Counted from the stretch's first letter, positions 1 through 9,465 are shown. The stretch: DNA of 64,000 nucleotides from Mallotus nudiflorus (GCA_947683625.1 CANTUR010000130.1:1054001-1118000), one strand, 5' to 3'. Numbers and translations are program-made. Notes: generated by a model from the sequence alone, not told the origin.

Positions 1-395
1 CTGTCTCGTGGAGCGCATTAGGTGAGTTACTATATTATATATATATGCTTAGGATGCATGATTTAGAAAATGCATGTTTTATTTTGACTAATTATGCATA
101 AATAATATGATTTATATTCAAGTATATTTTTGGTATATTTTTGGTATATAATAAATTATATACATGTTTTATTAATAAAATATATTTAAAATGTTTTTAA
201 ATATATTTTTAGTTTAATTCATGATTTGATTGGATTTATTTGACGTATATATACTCAAAATATACCTGATTTATGTTTGGTATATTTTCGGTATATATAT
301 GGTTTATATTGTTGATTTATTTAAATTCATGCATCATGTATTTGTGAATGAATGTTTTATTATTTATTACTGAAGGATATCAATAGAACGTGCTA

Positions 396-434
396 CCTAG
401 TGGGCAGCACTAGGACCGAGTACGTACCGGTACG
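396..434 (+). ncRNA. Conserved hairpin and palindrome in the LTR (SL3)
   Basis: CCTAGTG (396-402), loop GGCAG, CACTAGG (408-414), followed by the 12-bp palindrome CGTACCGGTACG (423-434). The block is preceded by GATATCAATAGAACGTGCTA. It is kept in all LTR copies in the window, for example 8511-8549, about 28817-28855, 51356-51394 and, in altered form, 53775-53815. It is much better conserved than the AT-rich sequence on either side. Confidence 0.5.
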
Positions 435-518
435 CCTATAGTATTTAGGCTTTATTACTGACTATTTGTGGATATCGATTTGATTATGATTATTGGATGT
501 GTGAGATGTGGTTTGTGG

Positions 519-622
519 GTGTGATTGCTGGAGCTCGGTTGACCAAGTGTCTCGGGGCCAATCACACTGGCAGTCAGACTGCTGGAGCTCGGTTGACTTA
601 GTGTCTCGGGGCCAGTCTACTG
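519..622 (+). ncRNA. Two tandem stem-bounded modules in the LTR (SL4, SL5)
   Basis: Two copies of a GGAGCTCGGTTGAC...GTGTCTCGGGGCC module, each closed by its own stem: GTGTGATTG/CAATCACAC (519-527 with 559-567) and CAGTCAGACTG/CAGTCTACTG (571-581 with 613-622). The cores are near-identical while the closing stems differ and remain paired. The divergent LTR at 48654-54665 has three such modules (about 53863-54065), again with different self-complementary ends. Confidence 0.5.
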
Positions 623-1354
623 TCCATATGGATTAAGTGGATATATTTGGAATTAGTGAGCCTGTATGGCTAGAGTGTTGTTTAACACTATTTTTCTGAG
701 GTTGCGATATTCTAGGGTTCTATGTGATCCTTCATAAAAGTTGATTTTCAGACAAAATATATAAAATGATTTTTCTGCATCTGTATGAACTTGCCTGTAT
801 ATATACATATTACTCATATACTGTTGATTGTATGCATTATCACTTAGAGTGTATGTATATATACTATAGTAATTCACTCAGTGAGGTCTGACTCCCCTCC
901 GTTGACTATTTTTCAGGAGAGTCAACTTCCTCAGACCTCAGTAGCAGGTCGATACGCCGGATTTCTTCCGCCCCGGCTTCTTTATGTAAATTGTCTACTT
1001 GAGTCTTATTTATTTTATCTAGACACTGCAGTAGCTGTAAATTACAGTATTGGATTTTATGTACTTTATTTTAAAGAGATGTATTATGTTAAAACTGGAT
1101 TTGTATAAAGATTATACTTATGAGATTATATATGCGATGTGATGAGTTTTGAATTATATCCAGTTGAGATGGATGATATTGTAATATTTATGATATTTAT
1201 GATTTTATTTTCCGCTGCACATATATATATTATATGGTTATTGTTATTGCATGATTTATTTTTTTTATTTTTAGGCTTGCTACGGGTTCCGGATTCGAAA
1301 GAATTCCCGTTCCCTAGCGCCGGTCATGACTCCTGTTTTGGGTCGTGACAAAGT

Positions 1355-1366
1355 TGGTATCAGAGC
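1355..1366 (+). other. Primer-binding site, tRNA-Met type
   Basis: TGGTATCAGAGC follows the 5' LTR end by four bases. This is the usual plant Ty3/gypsy and copia primer site complementary to the 3' end of initiator tRNA-Met. Confidence 0.93.
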
Positions 1367-1409
1367 GAAGTTCGTTTCTGAGTGGAGTTCTGTGTCAGGG
1401 CTTAGTTAT

Positions 1410-1563
1410 GTGAGTTGTGGCCCTAGTTTTAAAGTTGTGTTTTCTGTTGGACTACTGCAGTGTATTAGGTTCGAGTATGTCTTGATGAGTATTCCTTGCT
1501 GTAGTTTTCAGCGTTATTCCTCCGTTGTCTGTTTTGTCTGAATCTTTCCGTTTGTCTTTTCAG
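1410..1563 (+). other. Possible leader intron ending just before the gag start codon
   Basis: A strong donor GTGAGT begins at 1410 and a polypyrimidine tract ending in TTTTCAG stops at 1563, with the gag-pol ATG at 1565. The reading frame is not affected, so the intron would only shape the 5' leader. The same sequence is present on the minus strand of the opposite copy (10192-10405). This is inference; transcript reads across the junction would decide it. Confidence 0.4.
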
Positions 1564-1564
1564 A

Positions 1565-4500
1565 ATGAGGAGGCGAGCGCGTGTCGCTCCACCGGTCGTT
1601 GAGGCCGAGGATGATGAGTCTTTTCAGGATGAGGTTTTACCTCCTGAGCAGCCAGTTAGGCGTAGAGGTCGTGGCAGGGGTAGACCTCGAGGAGCGGCAG
1701 GTCGCCGTAGGCAGAGAGAGTTACAGGACGAGGAGCCTGTTGAGCCTGATTTTGATGTTCCTGTTCCTCCAGTTGTTCAGCCTGTTCAGCCTGCCTATCA
1801 GCAGGGTATGTCTGACCCTGAGGCAGCTTTGTTCTATGCCAGAGTTGGCAGGATTGCTTTTGATGGTACTTCTGATCCTTTAGATTTTCTGCATGTGATT
1901 GAGACTAGGACTCGGACTGCTCATACCGAGTACCAGCGGATTATGATCGTTGAGTTGTCTGTCGAGGGACCAGCCTTGGATTGGTTTATTCAGATGATCC
2001 AGCCCTATATGATGACGATGACATGGGCTCAGTTTCGAGAGCGATTCATGAGGAGATTTTGTCCAGAGCCTCTTCGTTTGAGCTATCGTCTTCGATTGAC
2101 CAGTATTTCTCGTGGAGATCGATCTGTAGAGGAGTATACCCGAGAGTTCCTTCGTCTGGGTAGATATGCTGAGGATCTGATGCGAGATCAGTATTTCGCT
2201 GTTACTACCTATGTTACTGGTTTGGGTTCAGCTTTTGCTGGTATGCCCACAGCAGGTCTTACTCTCGAGTCTGTGATTGAGCTAGCTAAGGAGATTGAGC
2301 TGAGGTTAGTTAGGCAGGGAGCGATGCCTGATTATTACCAGTTGGGAGTTCAGTCGAGTGGATTGCAGGCTACTCCGTATTCGAGTTTTCATGTTGGTTC
2401 GAGTAGTCAGCAACGAGGTTCGACTCAGCAGAGTCAGAGACAGCAGCAGCGAGTGCATCGGAGCAGTAGACATGGTCGTGGAGGTCAGCGTAGATCGTTC
2501 AGATTTGGATCAGGTGCTTCGAGCAGCAGCAGTGGTCGTAGTTCTGGATCAGCGACCAGTGTTTGTCAGACTTGTGGTAGAGTCCATCAGGGACCGTGTT
2601 ATCTGACACCGTTGACATGCTTCAGATGCGGGCAGACAGGACATTTTGCCAGATCGTGTCCTTATTCTGGGTATCAGCAGCAGCAGATTCCGCGATTCCC
2701 ACAGCAATCGATTGCTAGTGTTGCACCTATGCCATTTCAGTTACCACCAGCTCAGCATCAGAGTTCTACTCAGTTTGTTCCACAGCAGAGTCGTGGTAGA
2801 GGTACGAGAGGAGGTACCCGAGGTGTTGGCCAGGCTTCTACCAGTCAGCAGGGAGGTCGAGGCCAGGCCAGAGTTTTTCATCTGACTCAGCAGGATGCTC
2901 AGGCATCTAATGCAGTCGTGGCAGGTATTCTTTCTGTTTGTTACCTGGATGCTTTGGTTTTGTTTGATCCGGGTGCCACGCATTCGTTTGTTTCTCCTAT
3001 TTTTACTTCTAAATCTTGTTGGCAAGCTTCGAGGATGGCTTTTCCTTTGTCTGTTGCCACTCCTCTGAGTGATTCTTTGGACACCGATATTGTTCTTTCT
3101 GGTTGTCCAGTTCTCGTGGGAGATAGAGAATTATCCGCCGATTTGATTTTGTTGGATGTTATGGAGTTCGATGTTATTTTGGGAATGGATTGGTTGTCTC
3201 AGTACTATGCCGTGGTTGATTGCAGGAATAAGGAGGTGATTTTTAGAATTCCTGGTGAAGTAGAATTTAAGTTTGTTGGTGACAGGAGTTCAGCACCTCA
3301 GAATCTTATTTCTGTTATTTCAGCTAGGAAGTTGTTGAGGAAAGGTTGTCAGGGGTTTTTGGCATTGGTTAGGGATACGCCAGTGGAGAAGTTGTCACTC
3401 ACAGATGTTCCTGTTGCTTGTGAGTTTCCTGATGTTTTTCCCGAGGAATTGCCAGGTTTACCACCTCATAGAGAGATTGAGTTCTGTATTGATGTGGTTC
3501 CAGGTATTACTCCTATATCTATGCCACCCTATCGTATGGCTCCTGCAGAGTTGAGAGAGTTGAAGGAGCAGTTGCAAGAGTTGTTGGATAAGGGTTTTAT
3601 CAGACCTAGTGTTTCTCCTTGGGGTGCACCAGTCCTGTTTGTGAAGAAGAAGGATGGTACCCTGAGACTGTGCATTGACTATAGAGAGCTGAATAAGGTG
3701 ACAGTGAAGAACAAGTATCCTCTCCCGAGGATAGATGATTTGTTTGATCAGCTCCAGGGTGCACAATTCTTTTCTAAGGTTGACTTGAGGTCGGGTTATC
3801 ATCAGCTGCGGATCAGTGAAGCTGATATTCCTAAGACAGCGTTCCGCACTCGATATGGTCATTATGAGTTTCTGGTGATGTCTTTTGGTTTGACTAATGC
3901 ACCAGCAGCTTTTATGGACCTGATGAACAGAGTATTCCGACCATATGTGGATCAGTTTGTGGTAGTCTTCATTGATGATATACTGGTATATTCAAGGAGT
4001 ATGGAAGAGCATGTATATCACTTGAGGATTGTACTACAGACACTGAGAGATCATCAGCTTTATGCTAAATTCTCGAAGTGTGATTTCTGGATGGAGAGTG
4101 TTTCTTTTCTTGGACACGTAGTGTCTAAAGAAGGTATTCAGGTTGATCCACAGAAGGTTGAGGCAGTATCTGAGTGGCCTAGACCTACTTCAGTTACTGA
4201 GATTCGGAGTTTTCTGGGTTTAGCCGGGTATTATAGGCGGTTTGTGCAGGATTTTTCCAGGATAGCAGCCCCTATGACTCGCTTGACTCAGAAGAATGTT
4301 AGATTCGAGTGGTCAGAAGCTTGTGAGAATAGTTTTCAGTTGTTGAAGGAGAAGTTGACCACAGCGCCAGTATTAGCTTTGCCTAATAGTGTGGATAAGT
4401 TCACAGTTTACTGTGATGCCTCTAGAATTGGTCTTGGTTGTGTGTTGATGCAGAATGGAAGGGTGATAGCCTATGCTTCGAGGCAGTTGAAGAAGCATGA

Positions 4501-6316
4501 GCAGAACTATCCCACACATGATCTGGAGATGGCTGCAGTGATCTTTGCTTTGAAGATTTGGAGACATTATTTGTACGGGGTGACTTGTGAGATATTTACT
4601 GATCACAAGAGCCTTAAGTACATTTTTCAGCAGCGAGATTTGAATTTGAGGCAGAGAAGATGGTTGGAACTGTTGAAGGATTATGATTGCGAGATTCTTT
4701 ACCATCCGGGTAAAGCTAATGTGGTAGCAGATGCCTTGAGTAGGAAGTCCTCAGGTAGTCTTGCTCACATCGGTGTGGAGAGGAGACCATTGATCCAGGA
4801 ATTGCATCTGATGGTGGATCAAGGTCTGATGATGAAGATCAGTAGATCAGGTGGACTGTTAGCTCAGTTTAAAGTACGATCTGTACTGAGGGATAGGATT
4901 AAAGCAGCTCAGAGCCGAGATCCTATTCTAAAAGAGCTTGCAGAGAATGTCAGAGCAGGGAAGTTCACTGATTTCACACTCGATGATGATGGTGTGTTGT
5001 GGATCAGTGGTAGATTGTGTGTTCCTGATGTGGATGATTTGAGAGAAGAGATCCTAGAGGAAGCACATTCTACAGCTTACAGCGTTCATCCTGGTGTTAC
5101 TAAGATGTACCACAGTATCAGAGATCTATACTGGTGGGATGGATTGAAGAAGGATGTTGCTGATTATGTTGCTAAGTGCTTGACGTGTCAGCAAGTGAAA
5201 GCCGAACATCAGAAGCCTTCTGGGAAGCTTCAGCCTCTTCCTATTCCCGAGTGGAAGTGGGAAAGGATAGCTATGGATTTTGTGGTCGGTTTACCTCGTT
5301 CGAAGGATGGATACGATTCCATCTGGGTGATTGTAGACAGATTGACGAAGTCTGCACATTTCTTGCCTGTGAAAGCCACATATTCAGTTGCTAGATTGGC
5401 GAAGTTGTATGTGAAGCATATTGTGTGCCTTCATGGAGTACCTGTGTCCATTGTGTCAGATAGAGGTTCAGTGTTTACTTCTCGTTTCTGGCAGAAGTTG
5501 CAAGAAGCGATGGGCACTAGGTTGGATTTCAGTACTGCTTTTCATCCTCAGACAGATGGTCAGTCTGAGAGGACGATCCAGACACTGGAAGATATGTTGA
5601 GGATGTGTGTCTTGGATTTGGGAGGTAGCTGGGATGATCATTTGTCGCTTGTTGAGTTTGCATATAATAACAGCTACCATAGCAGTATTGGCATGGCACC
5701 ATATGAGGCGTTGTATGGAAGGAAGTGTAGATCCCCGTTGTGTTGGGATGAGATCGGTGAGAGAGCTTTGACTGGACCAGAGATGGTTCAGGATGCTGCA
5801 GAGAAAGTCGTCATGATTAAGCGGAGATTAGAGACCGCAGTTAGCAGACAGAAGAGTTATGCGGATCCTAGGCGCAGAGATGTGGAGTTTCAGGTTGGAG
5901 ATTTCGTTTTTCTGAAAGTATCTCCGATGAAGGGTGTGATGAGATTTGGCAGGAAGGGTAAGTTAGCACCGAGATACATTGGACCGTTTGAGATTCTGGA
6001 GAGAGTTGGCACTGTTGCATATCGGTTGGATTTGCCTCCGAGTATGTCACAGGTGCATCCAGTATTTCATATCTCGATGTTGAGGAAGTATATCTCAGAT
6101 CCTTCACATGTGTTGCAACCTGACAGTGTGGAAGTGAGTGAAGATTTGACGTTTGTGGAAGAACCTGTGGCGATCGTTGATTTTCAAGTTCGACAGTTGC
6201 GATCGAAGCAGATTCCGATGGTCAAGGTTTTGTGGCGTAGCGACAGAGTTGAAGAACATACGTGGGAGACTGAAGCTGAGATGCGAGCTTCTTACCCGTA
6301 TCTCTTTCCTTCCTGA
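1565..6316 (+). CDS. Gag-Pol polyprotein of a Tekay/Del chromovirus
   Basis: One uninterrupted 1583-residue ORF. In order: retrotransposon Gag (about residues 80-235), a Gln/Arg/Ser-rich stretch, a CCHC zinc knuckle starting at Cys352, an aspartic protease with Asp468, reverse transcriptase with Asp740 and the FIDD motif (Asp804, Asp805), RNase H with Asp951, and integrase with the HHCC finger from His1175 and catalytic residues Asp1238, Asp1299 and Glu1335. A C-terminal stretch after the HPVFHISMLRKY motif resembles the chromodomain region of this lineage. The oddity is the protease motif, which reads D-P-G instead of D-S-G or D-T-G and may cripple processing. No stop or frameshift is present. 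Expected products act in virus-like particles and in chromatin-targeted integration. Confidence 0.95.
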   Translation: MRRRARVAPPVVEAEDDESFQDEVLPPEQPVRRRGRGRGRPRGAAGRRRQRELQDEEPVEPDFDVPVPPVVQPVQPAYQQGMSDPEAALFYARVGRIAFDGTSDPLDFLHVIETRTRTAHTEYQRIMIVELSVEGPALDWFIQMIQPYMMTMTWAQFRERFMRRFCPEPLRLSYRLRLTSISRGDRSVEEYTREFLRLGRYAEDLMRDQYFAVTTYVTGLGSAFAGMPTAGLTLESVIELAKEIELRLVRQGAMPDYYQLGVQSSGLQATPYSSFHVGSSSQQRGSTQQSQRQQQRVHRSSRHGRGGQRRSFRFGSGASSSSSGRSSGSATSVCQTCGRVHQGPCYLTPLTCFRCGQTGHFARSCPYSGYQQQQIPRFPQQSIASVAPMPFQLPPAQHQSSTQFVPQQSRGRGTRGGTRGVGQASTSQQGGRGQARVFHLTQQDAQASNAVVAGILSVCYLDALVLFDPGATHSFVSPIFTSKSCWQASRMAFPLSVATPLSDSLDTDIVLSGCPVLVGDRELSADLILLDVMEFDVILGMDWLSQYYAVVDCRNKEVIFRIPGEVEFKFVGDRSSAPQNLISVISARKLLRKGCQGFLALVRDTPVEKLSLTDVPVACEFPDVFPEELPGLPPHREIEFCIDVVPGITPISMPPYRMAPAELRELKEQLQELLDKGFIRPSVSPWGAPVLFVKKKDGTLRLCIDYRELNKVTVKNKYPLPRIDDLFDQLQGAQFFSKVDLRSGYHQLRISEADIPKTAFRTRYGHYEFLVMSFGLTNAPAAFMDLMNRVFRPYVDQFVVVFIDDILVYSRSMEEHVYHLRIVLQTLRDHQLYAKFSKCDFWMESVSFLGHVVSKEGIQVDPQKVEAVSEWPRPTSVTEIRSFLGLAGYYRRFVQDFSRIAAPMTRLTQKNVRFEWSEACENSFQLLKEKLTTAPVLALPNSVDKFTVYCDASRIGLGCVLMQNGRVIAYASRQLKKHEQNYPTHDLEMAAVIFALKIWRHYLYGVTCEIFTDHKSLKYIFQQRDLNLRQRRWLELLKDYDCEILYHPGKANVVADALSRKSSGSLAHIGVERRPLIQELHLMVDQGLMMKISRSGGLLAQFKVRSVLRDRIKAAQSRDPILKELAENVRAGKFTDFTLDDDGVLWISGRLCVPDVDDLREEILEEAHSTAYSVHPGVTKMYHSIRDLYWWDGLKKDVADYVAKCLTCQQVKAEHQKPSGKLQPLPIPEWKWERIAMDFVVGLPRSKDGYDSIWVIVDRLTKSAHFLPVKATYSVARLAKLYVKHIVCLHGVPVSIVSDRGSVFTSRFWQKLQEAMGTRLDFSTAFHPQTDGQSERTIQTLEDMLRMCVLDLGGSWDDHLSLVEFAYNNSYHSSIGMAPYEALYGRKCRSPLCWDEIGERALTGPEMVQDAAEKVVMIKRRLETAVSRQKSYADPRRRDVEFQVGDFVFLKVSPMKGVMRFGRKGKLAPRYIGPFEILERVGTVAYRLDLPPSMSQVHPVFHISMLRKYISDPSHVLQPDSVEVSEDLTFVEEPVAIVDFQVRQLRSKQIPMVKVLWRSDRVEEHTWETEAEMRASYPYLFPS

Positions 6317-6357
6317 TTCTGTAATCTTGTTTTTAGAATTCGGGGACGAATTCCTGT

Positions 6358-6369
6358 AAGGGGGGAAGA
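6358..6369 (+). other. Polypurine tract
   Basis: AAGGGGGGAAGA lies just before the 3' LTR start TGTAATATCCCG at 6371. It is the expected primer for plus-strand DNA synthesis. Confidence 0.85.
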
Positions 6370-6747
6370 CTGTAATATCCCGTAATTTTAAAAATATTTT
6401 TTACACTGTACCGGGATATGCAGTGTCAGTAATTTTTGTATTTTATATGATATTTTTATGAGTTGATATGTATTTTAAACCTATTTTAATTACTGTCTAT
6501 TATTTTCAGTATTTTACGTAAAATTTTCCCGGGACTTTCATTTTCGGGGAAATTTCCACGTAAACAATGTATTATTAATTATTTTAAATGTATTTACGGG
6601 TTTGCATGAACTCATACATATTTTTAAATTATTAAATAAAGCCTGTGTGTGTATATTTAATTAGGGTTTATTATTACCCTAATATTTTATTATTTATTTA
6701 TTATTATTTGATTATTTTATTTATTATTAAATTATTAAAATTTATTA

Positions 6748-6866
6748 TTTTTTTTCTTTTTTCTTTTTTTTTCTTTTTCTTTTCCTTTTTCTTTCTTTTT
6801 CTTTTCCTTTCTCTTTCCTTTTTCTTTCTTTTTCTTTTTCTTCTTCTTCTTCTTCTTCTTCTTCCC
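6748..6866 (+). repeat. 119-bp pyrimidine tract in the LTR
   Basis: An almost pure C/T run made of T-runs with single C, ending in CTT repeats. It precedes the first GC-rich island. In plant promoters such tracts often lie near transcription starts, so it may mark the start of the element's RNA; that is inference. It also creates spurious Lys/Arg- and Phe-rich ORFs on both strands. The opposite copy has the matching purine tract at about 12977-13106. Confidence 0.8.
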
Positions 6867-7888
6867 GTGGGTGCCGTCGGACCACCATTTCTTCCCACCG
6901 TCATTTCTCCCTCCTCCGGCCACCGTTTTCGACACCGCCGGTCTCTATCTTCTCCTTGAGCTCCGGTGAGTGTTATTCTAGCTTTTGTTTGAGCTAAAAC
7001 GGTCTAGAATTGCTTAGGTTTTGAGTTGAATATTTCGGCCACTTTTGGTTTTCGATTTTTTTGAGCTTCAATTTGGATGATTCATGGAAACTTCCTTCAC
7101 AAATGTTGTTCCTGGTAGCTTAATCTTCATGTATGAATTTTTGTAGAATTTTTGGAGATTGTTTGGATTTTTGGGTATTTTTGAATATTTTAATATTATT
7201 TTCGAATTTTCGGAAATTAATTATTTAAATTATGAAATTGGAGTTTATGGTTGAATTAGGTGTTGAAATGAATTATAGGAATTTATTTGGAATTTTTATG
7301 AATTTCTAAGTATTTATTTTTAATTATTGAAGTTTATGTGATTTTGTAAAATTAAGTTAATTGTGTTTTTATTTGAATTTAATTGGTAAATTGAGTTAAA
7401 TATTTATATTATTGATAAATATGTTGAGAAAATTAATTTTGGATAATTGTATGATTTTTAGTGAATTTTTGAAGTAAATTAGGTATATATATATATATAG
7501 GGGTATTTTGGTAATTTTACCCTAAATTGTCTAAAAATGTAATTTAATTGGTTTTAATATTTATTTAAGGTATAAAAATGATTTCTACAAAATATTTGGT
7601 ATTTTTAACTAATTAAAACTATTTTCCGGGAATTATTTTCAATTATATATATAATATACAGTTTTTCTAATAAAATGAGTTTTAATCGGTTTTTATAGTG
7701 TTTCAAGATTTATTATGTAATTTCTACATATGAAATGTATTTTTATGATTTAAGGATATTTTTGGTATATTTGAATATATATTCTGTGTTTGTGGACCCC
7801 GGTCGACAGATTGTAGTCTGGAGTCCGACCGAGGGGTTGTGATTGTTTATGGTGTTATTTTTGAAGTGTATTTTCTTTGCAGGGTCGG

Positions 7889-7966
7889 CTCTACTCTTTT
7901 GAGTAGAGAGATGTCCGTTTTACAGGGGAGGTTCTGCCGGATTTCCGGTAGAATTCTCGTAAAACG
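7889..7966 (+). ncRNA. Conserved double hairpin in the LTR (SL1 and SL2)
   Basis: SL1 is CTCTACTC (7889-7896), loop TTTT, GAGTAGAG (7901-7908). SL2 has an outer stem CGTTTTAC/GTAAAACG (7916-7923 with 7959-7966) closing an inner stem TTCTGCCGGA/TCCGGTAGAA (7932-7941 with 7944-7953). SL1 recurs at 11931-11950 (-), 28208-28227, about 29834-29850 (-), 50711-50729, 53318-53334 and 56968-56984 (-). The changed pairs remain complementary: ACTC/GAGT, ACT/AGT, ACC/GGT and ATT/AAT. It directly follows a splice-like acceptor (AG ending at 7882). The role is unknown; packaging, translation or splicing control are possibilities. Confidence 0.6.
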
Positions 7967-9465
7967 TGATATCTAGTCGAATCCTAATTTTCGATTCTGT
8001 GTTGAATACTCTAGATTTAATTCTAGGATTTCTGTTAGGGTTATTCTGATGTCGATTAATTATTTCTTGTTTAGTTGCGCCGAGACCGAGGGTTAGTGGA
8101 CCAGGCCCGTCGGACCTGTCTCGTGGAGCGCATTAGGTGAGTTACTATATTATATATATATGCTTAGGATGCATGATTTAGAAAATGCATGTTTTATTTT
8201 GACTAATTATGCATAAATAATATGATTTATATTCAAGTATATTTTTGGTATATTTTTGGTATATAATAAATTATATACATGTTTTATTAATAAAATATAT
8301 TTAAAATGTTTTTAAATATATTTTTAGTTTAATTCATGATTTGATTGGATTTATTTGACGTATATATACTCAAAATATACCTGATTTATGTTTGGTATAT
8401 TTTCGGTATATATATGGTTTATATTGTTGATTTATTTAAATTCATGCATCATGTATTTGTGAATGAATGTTTTATTATTTATTACTGAAGGATATCAATA
8501 GAACGTGCTACCTAGTGGGCAGCACTAGGACCGAGTACGTACCGGTACGCCTATAGTATTTAGGCTTTATTACTGACTATTTGTGGATATCGATTTGATT
8601 ATGATTATTGGATGTGTGAGATGTGGTTTGTGGGTGTGATTGCTGGAGCTCGGTTGACCAAGTGTCTCGGGGCCAATCACACTGGCAGTCAGACTGCTGG
8701 AGCTCGGTTGACTTAGTGTCTCGGGGCCAGTCTACTGTCCATATGGATTAAGTGGATATATTTGGAATTAGTGAGCCTGTATGGCTAGAGTGTTGTTTAA
8801 CACTATTTTTCTGAGGTTGCGATATTCTAGGGTTCTATGTGATCCTTCATAAAAGTTGATTTTCAGACAAAATATATAAAATGATTTTTCTGCATCTGTA
8901 TGAACTTGCCTGTATATATACATATTACTCATATACTGTTGACTGTATGCATTATCACTTAGAGTGTATGTATATATACTATAGTAATTCACTCAGTGAG
9001 GTCTGACTCCCCTCCGTTGACTATTTTTCAGGAGAGTCAACTTCCTCAGACCTCAGTAGCAGGTCGATACGCCGGATTTCTTTCGCCCCGGCTTCTTTAT
9101 GTAAATTGTCTACTTGAGTCTTATTTATTTTATCTAGACACTGCAGTAGCTGTAAATTACAGTATTGGATTTTATGTACTTTATTTTAAAGAGATGTATT
9201 ATGTTAAAACTGGATTTGTATAAAGATTATACTTATGAGATTATATATGCGATGTGATGAGTTTTGAATTATATCCAGTTGAGATGGATGATATTGTAAT
9301 ATTTATGATATTTATGATTTTATTTTCCGCTGCACATATATATATTATATGGTTATTGTTATTGCATGATTTATTTTTTTTATTTTTAGGCTTGCTACGG
9401 GTTCCGGATTCGAAAGAATTCCCGTTCCCTAGCGCCGGTCATGACTCCTGTTTTGGGTCGTGACA

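Larger units (their letters stand above)
1..1350 (+). repeat. 5' LTR, right-hand 1350 bases
   Basis: Nearly identical to 8116-9465 and ending in TGACA just before the primer site. It carries the hairpin at 396-414, the palindrome CGTACCGGTACG at 423-434, the paired modules at 519-567 and 571-622, and splice-like acceptors before GAGAGTCAAC (about 915) and GCTTGCTACGG (about 1274). Short ORFs in it recur in other copies only because the DNA is conserved. Confidence 0.95.
1..9465 (+). mobile_element. Tekay/Del-type Ty3/gypsy retrotransposon, 5' LTR cut by window edge
   Basis: The element reads partial 5' LTR (1-1350), primer-binding site, one gag-pol ORF (1565-6316), polypurine tract, and complete 3' LTR (6371-9465). 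Window base 1 aligns with base 8116 of the 3' LTR with a constant offset, so about 1745 bases of the 5' LTR lie to the left and the full element would be near 11.2 kb. LTR length near 3.1 kb, a chromodomain-like C terminus and a tRNA-Met-type primer site fit the Tekay/Del chromovirus lineage. By eye I find only two mismatches over the 1350 shared LTR bases, so the insertion is recent. It sits inside the gag gene of an opposite copy of the same family. The left target duplication is outside the window; the right one should be CTTAG at 9466-9470. Confidence 0.95.
6371..9465 (+). repeat. 3' LTR of the young Tekay element, complete (3095 bp)
   Basis: Runs from TGTAATATCCCG to GGGTCGTGACA. It is much longer than the usual few hundred bases. 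AT-rich stretches alternate with GC-richer islands: 6866-6965, 7883-8136, 8496-8560, 8634-8735, 9032-9105 and 9390-9465. Splice-like borders flank several islands: donor at 6966, acceptor ending 7882, donor at 8137, acceptor ending 9031, acceptor ending 9389. The islands hold the conserved hairpins listed separately. Confidence 0.95.

Noticed and set aside
653..877. 74-residue ORF recurring in several LTR copies
   Set aside because: Recurs because the LTR DNA is recent; it lacks codon bias or a known domain and is broken in older copies.
1355..1366. tRNA gene
   Set aside because: Only the 12-base primer complement is present, not a tRNA.
3458..3862. Long ORFs antisense to pol
   Set aside because: Shadows of the gag-pol frame on the other strand.
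6645..6959. Phe-rich plus-strand and Lys/Arg-rich minus-strand ORFs
   Set aside because: They are readings of the pyrimidine tract in the LTR; the same happens at 12908-13207 in the opposite copy.
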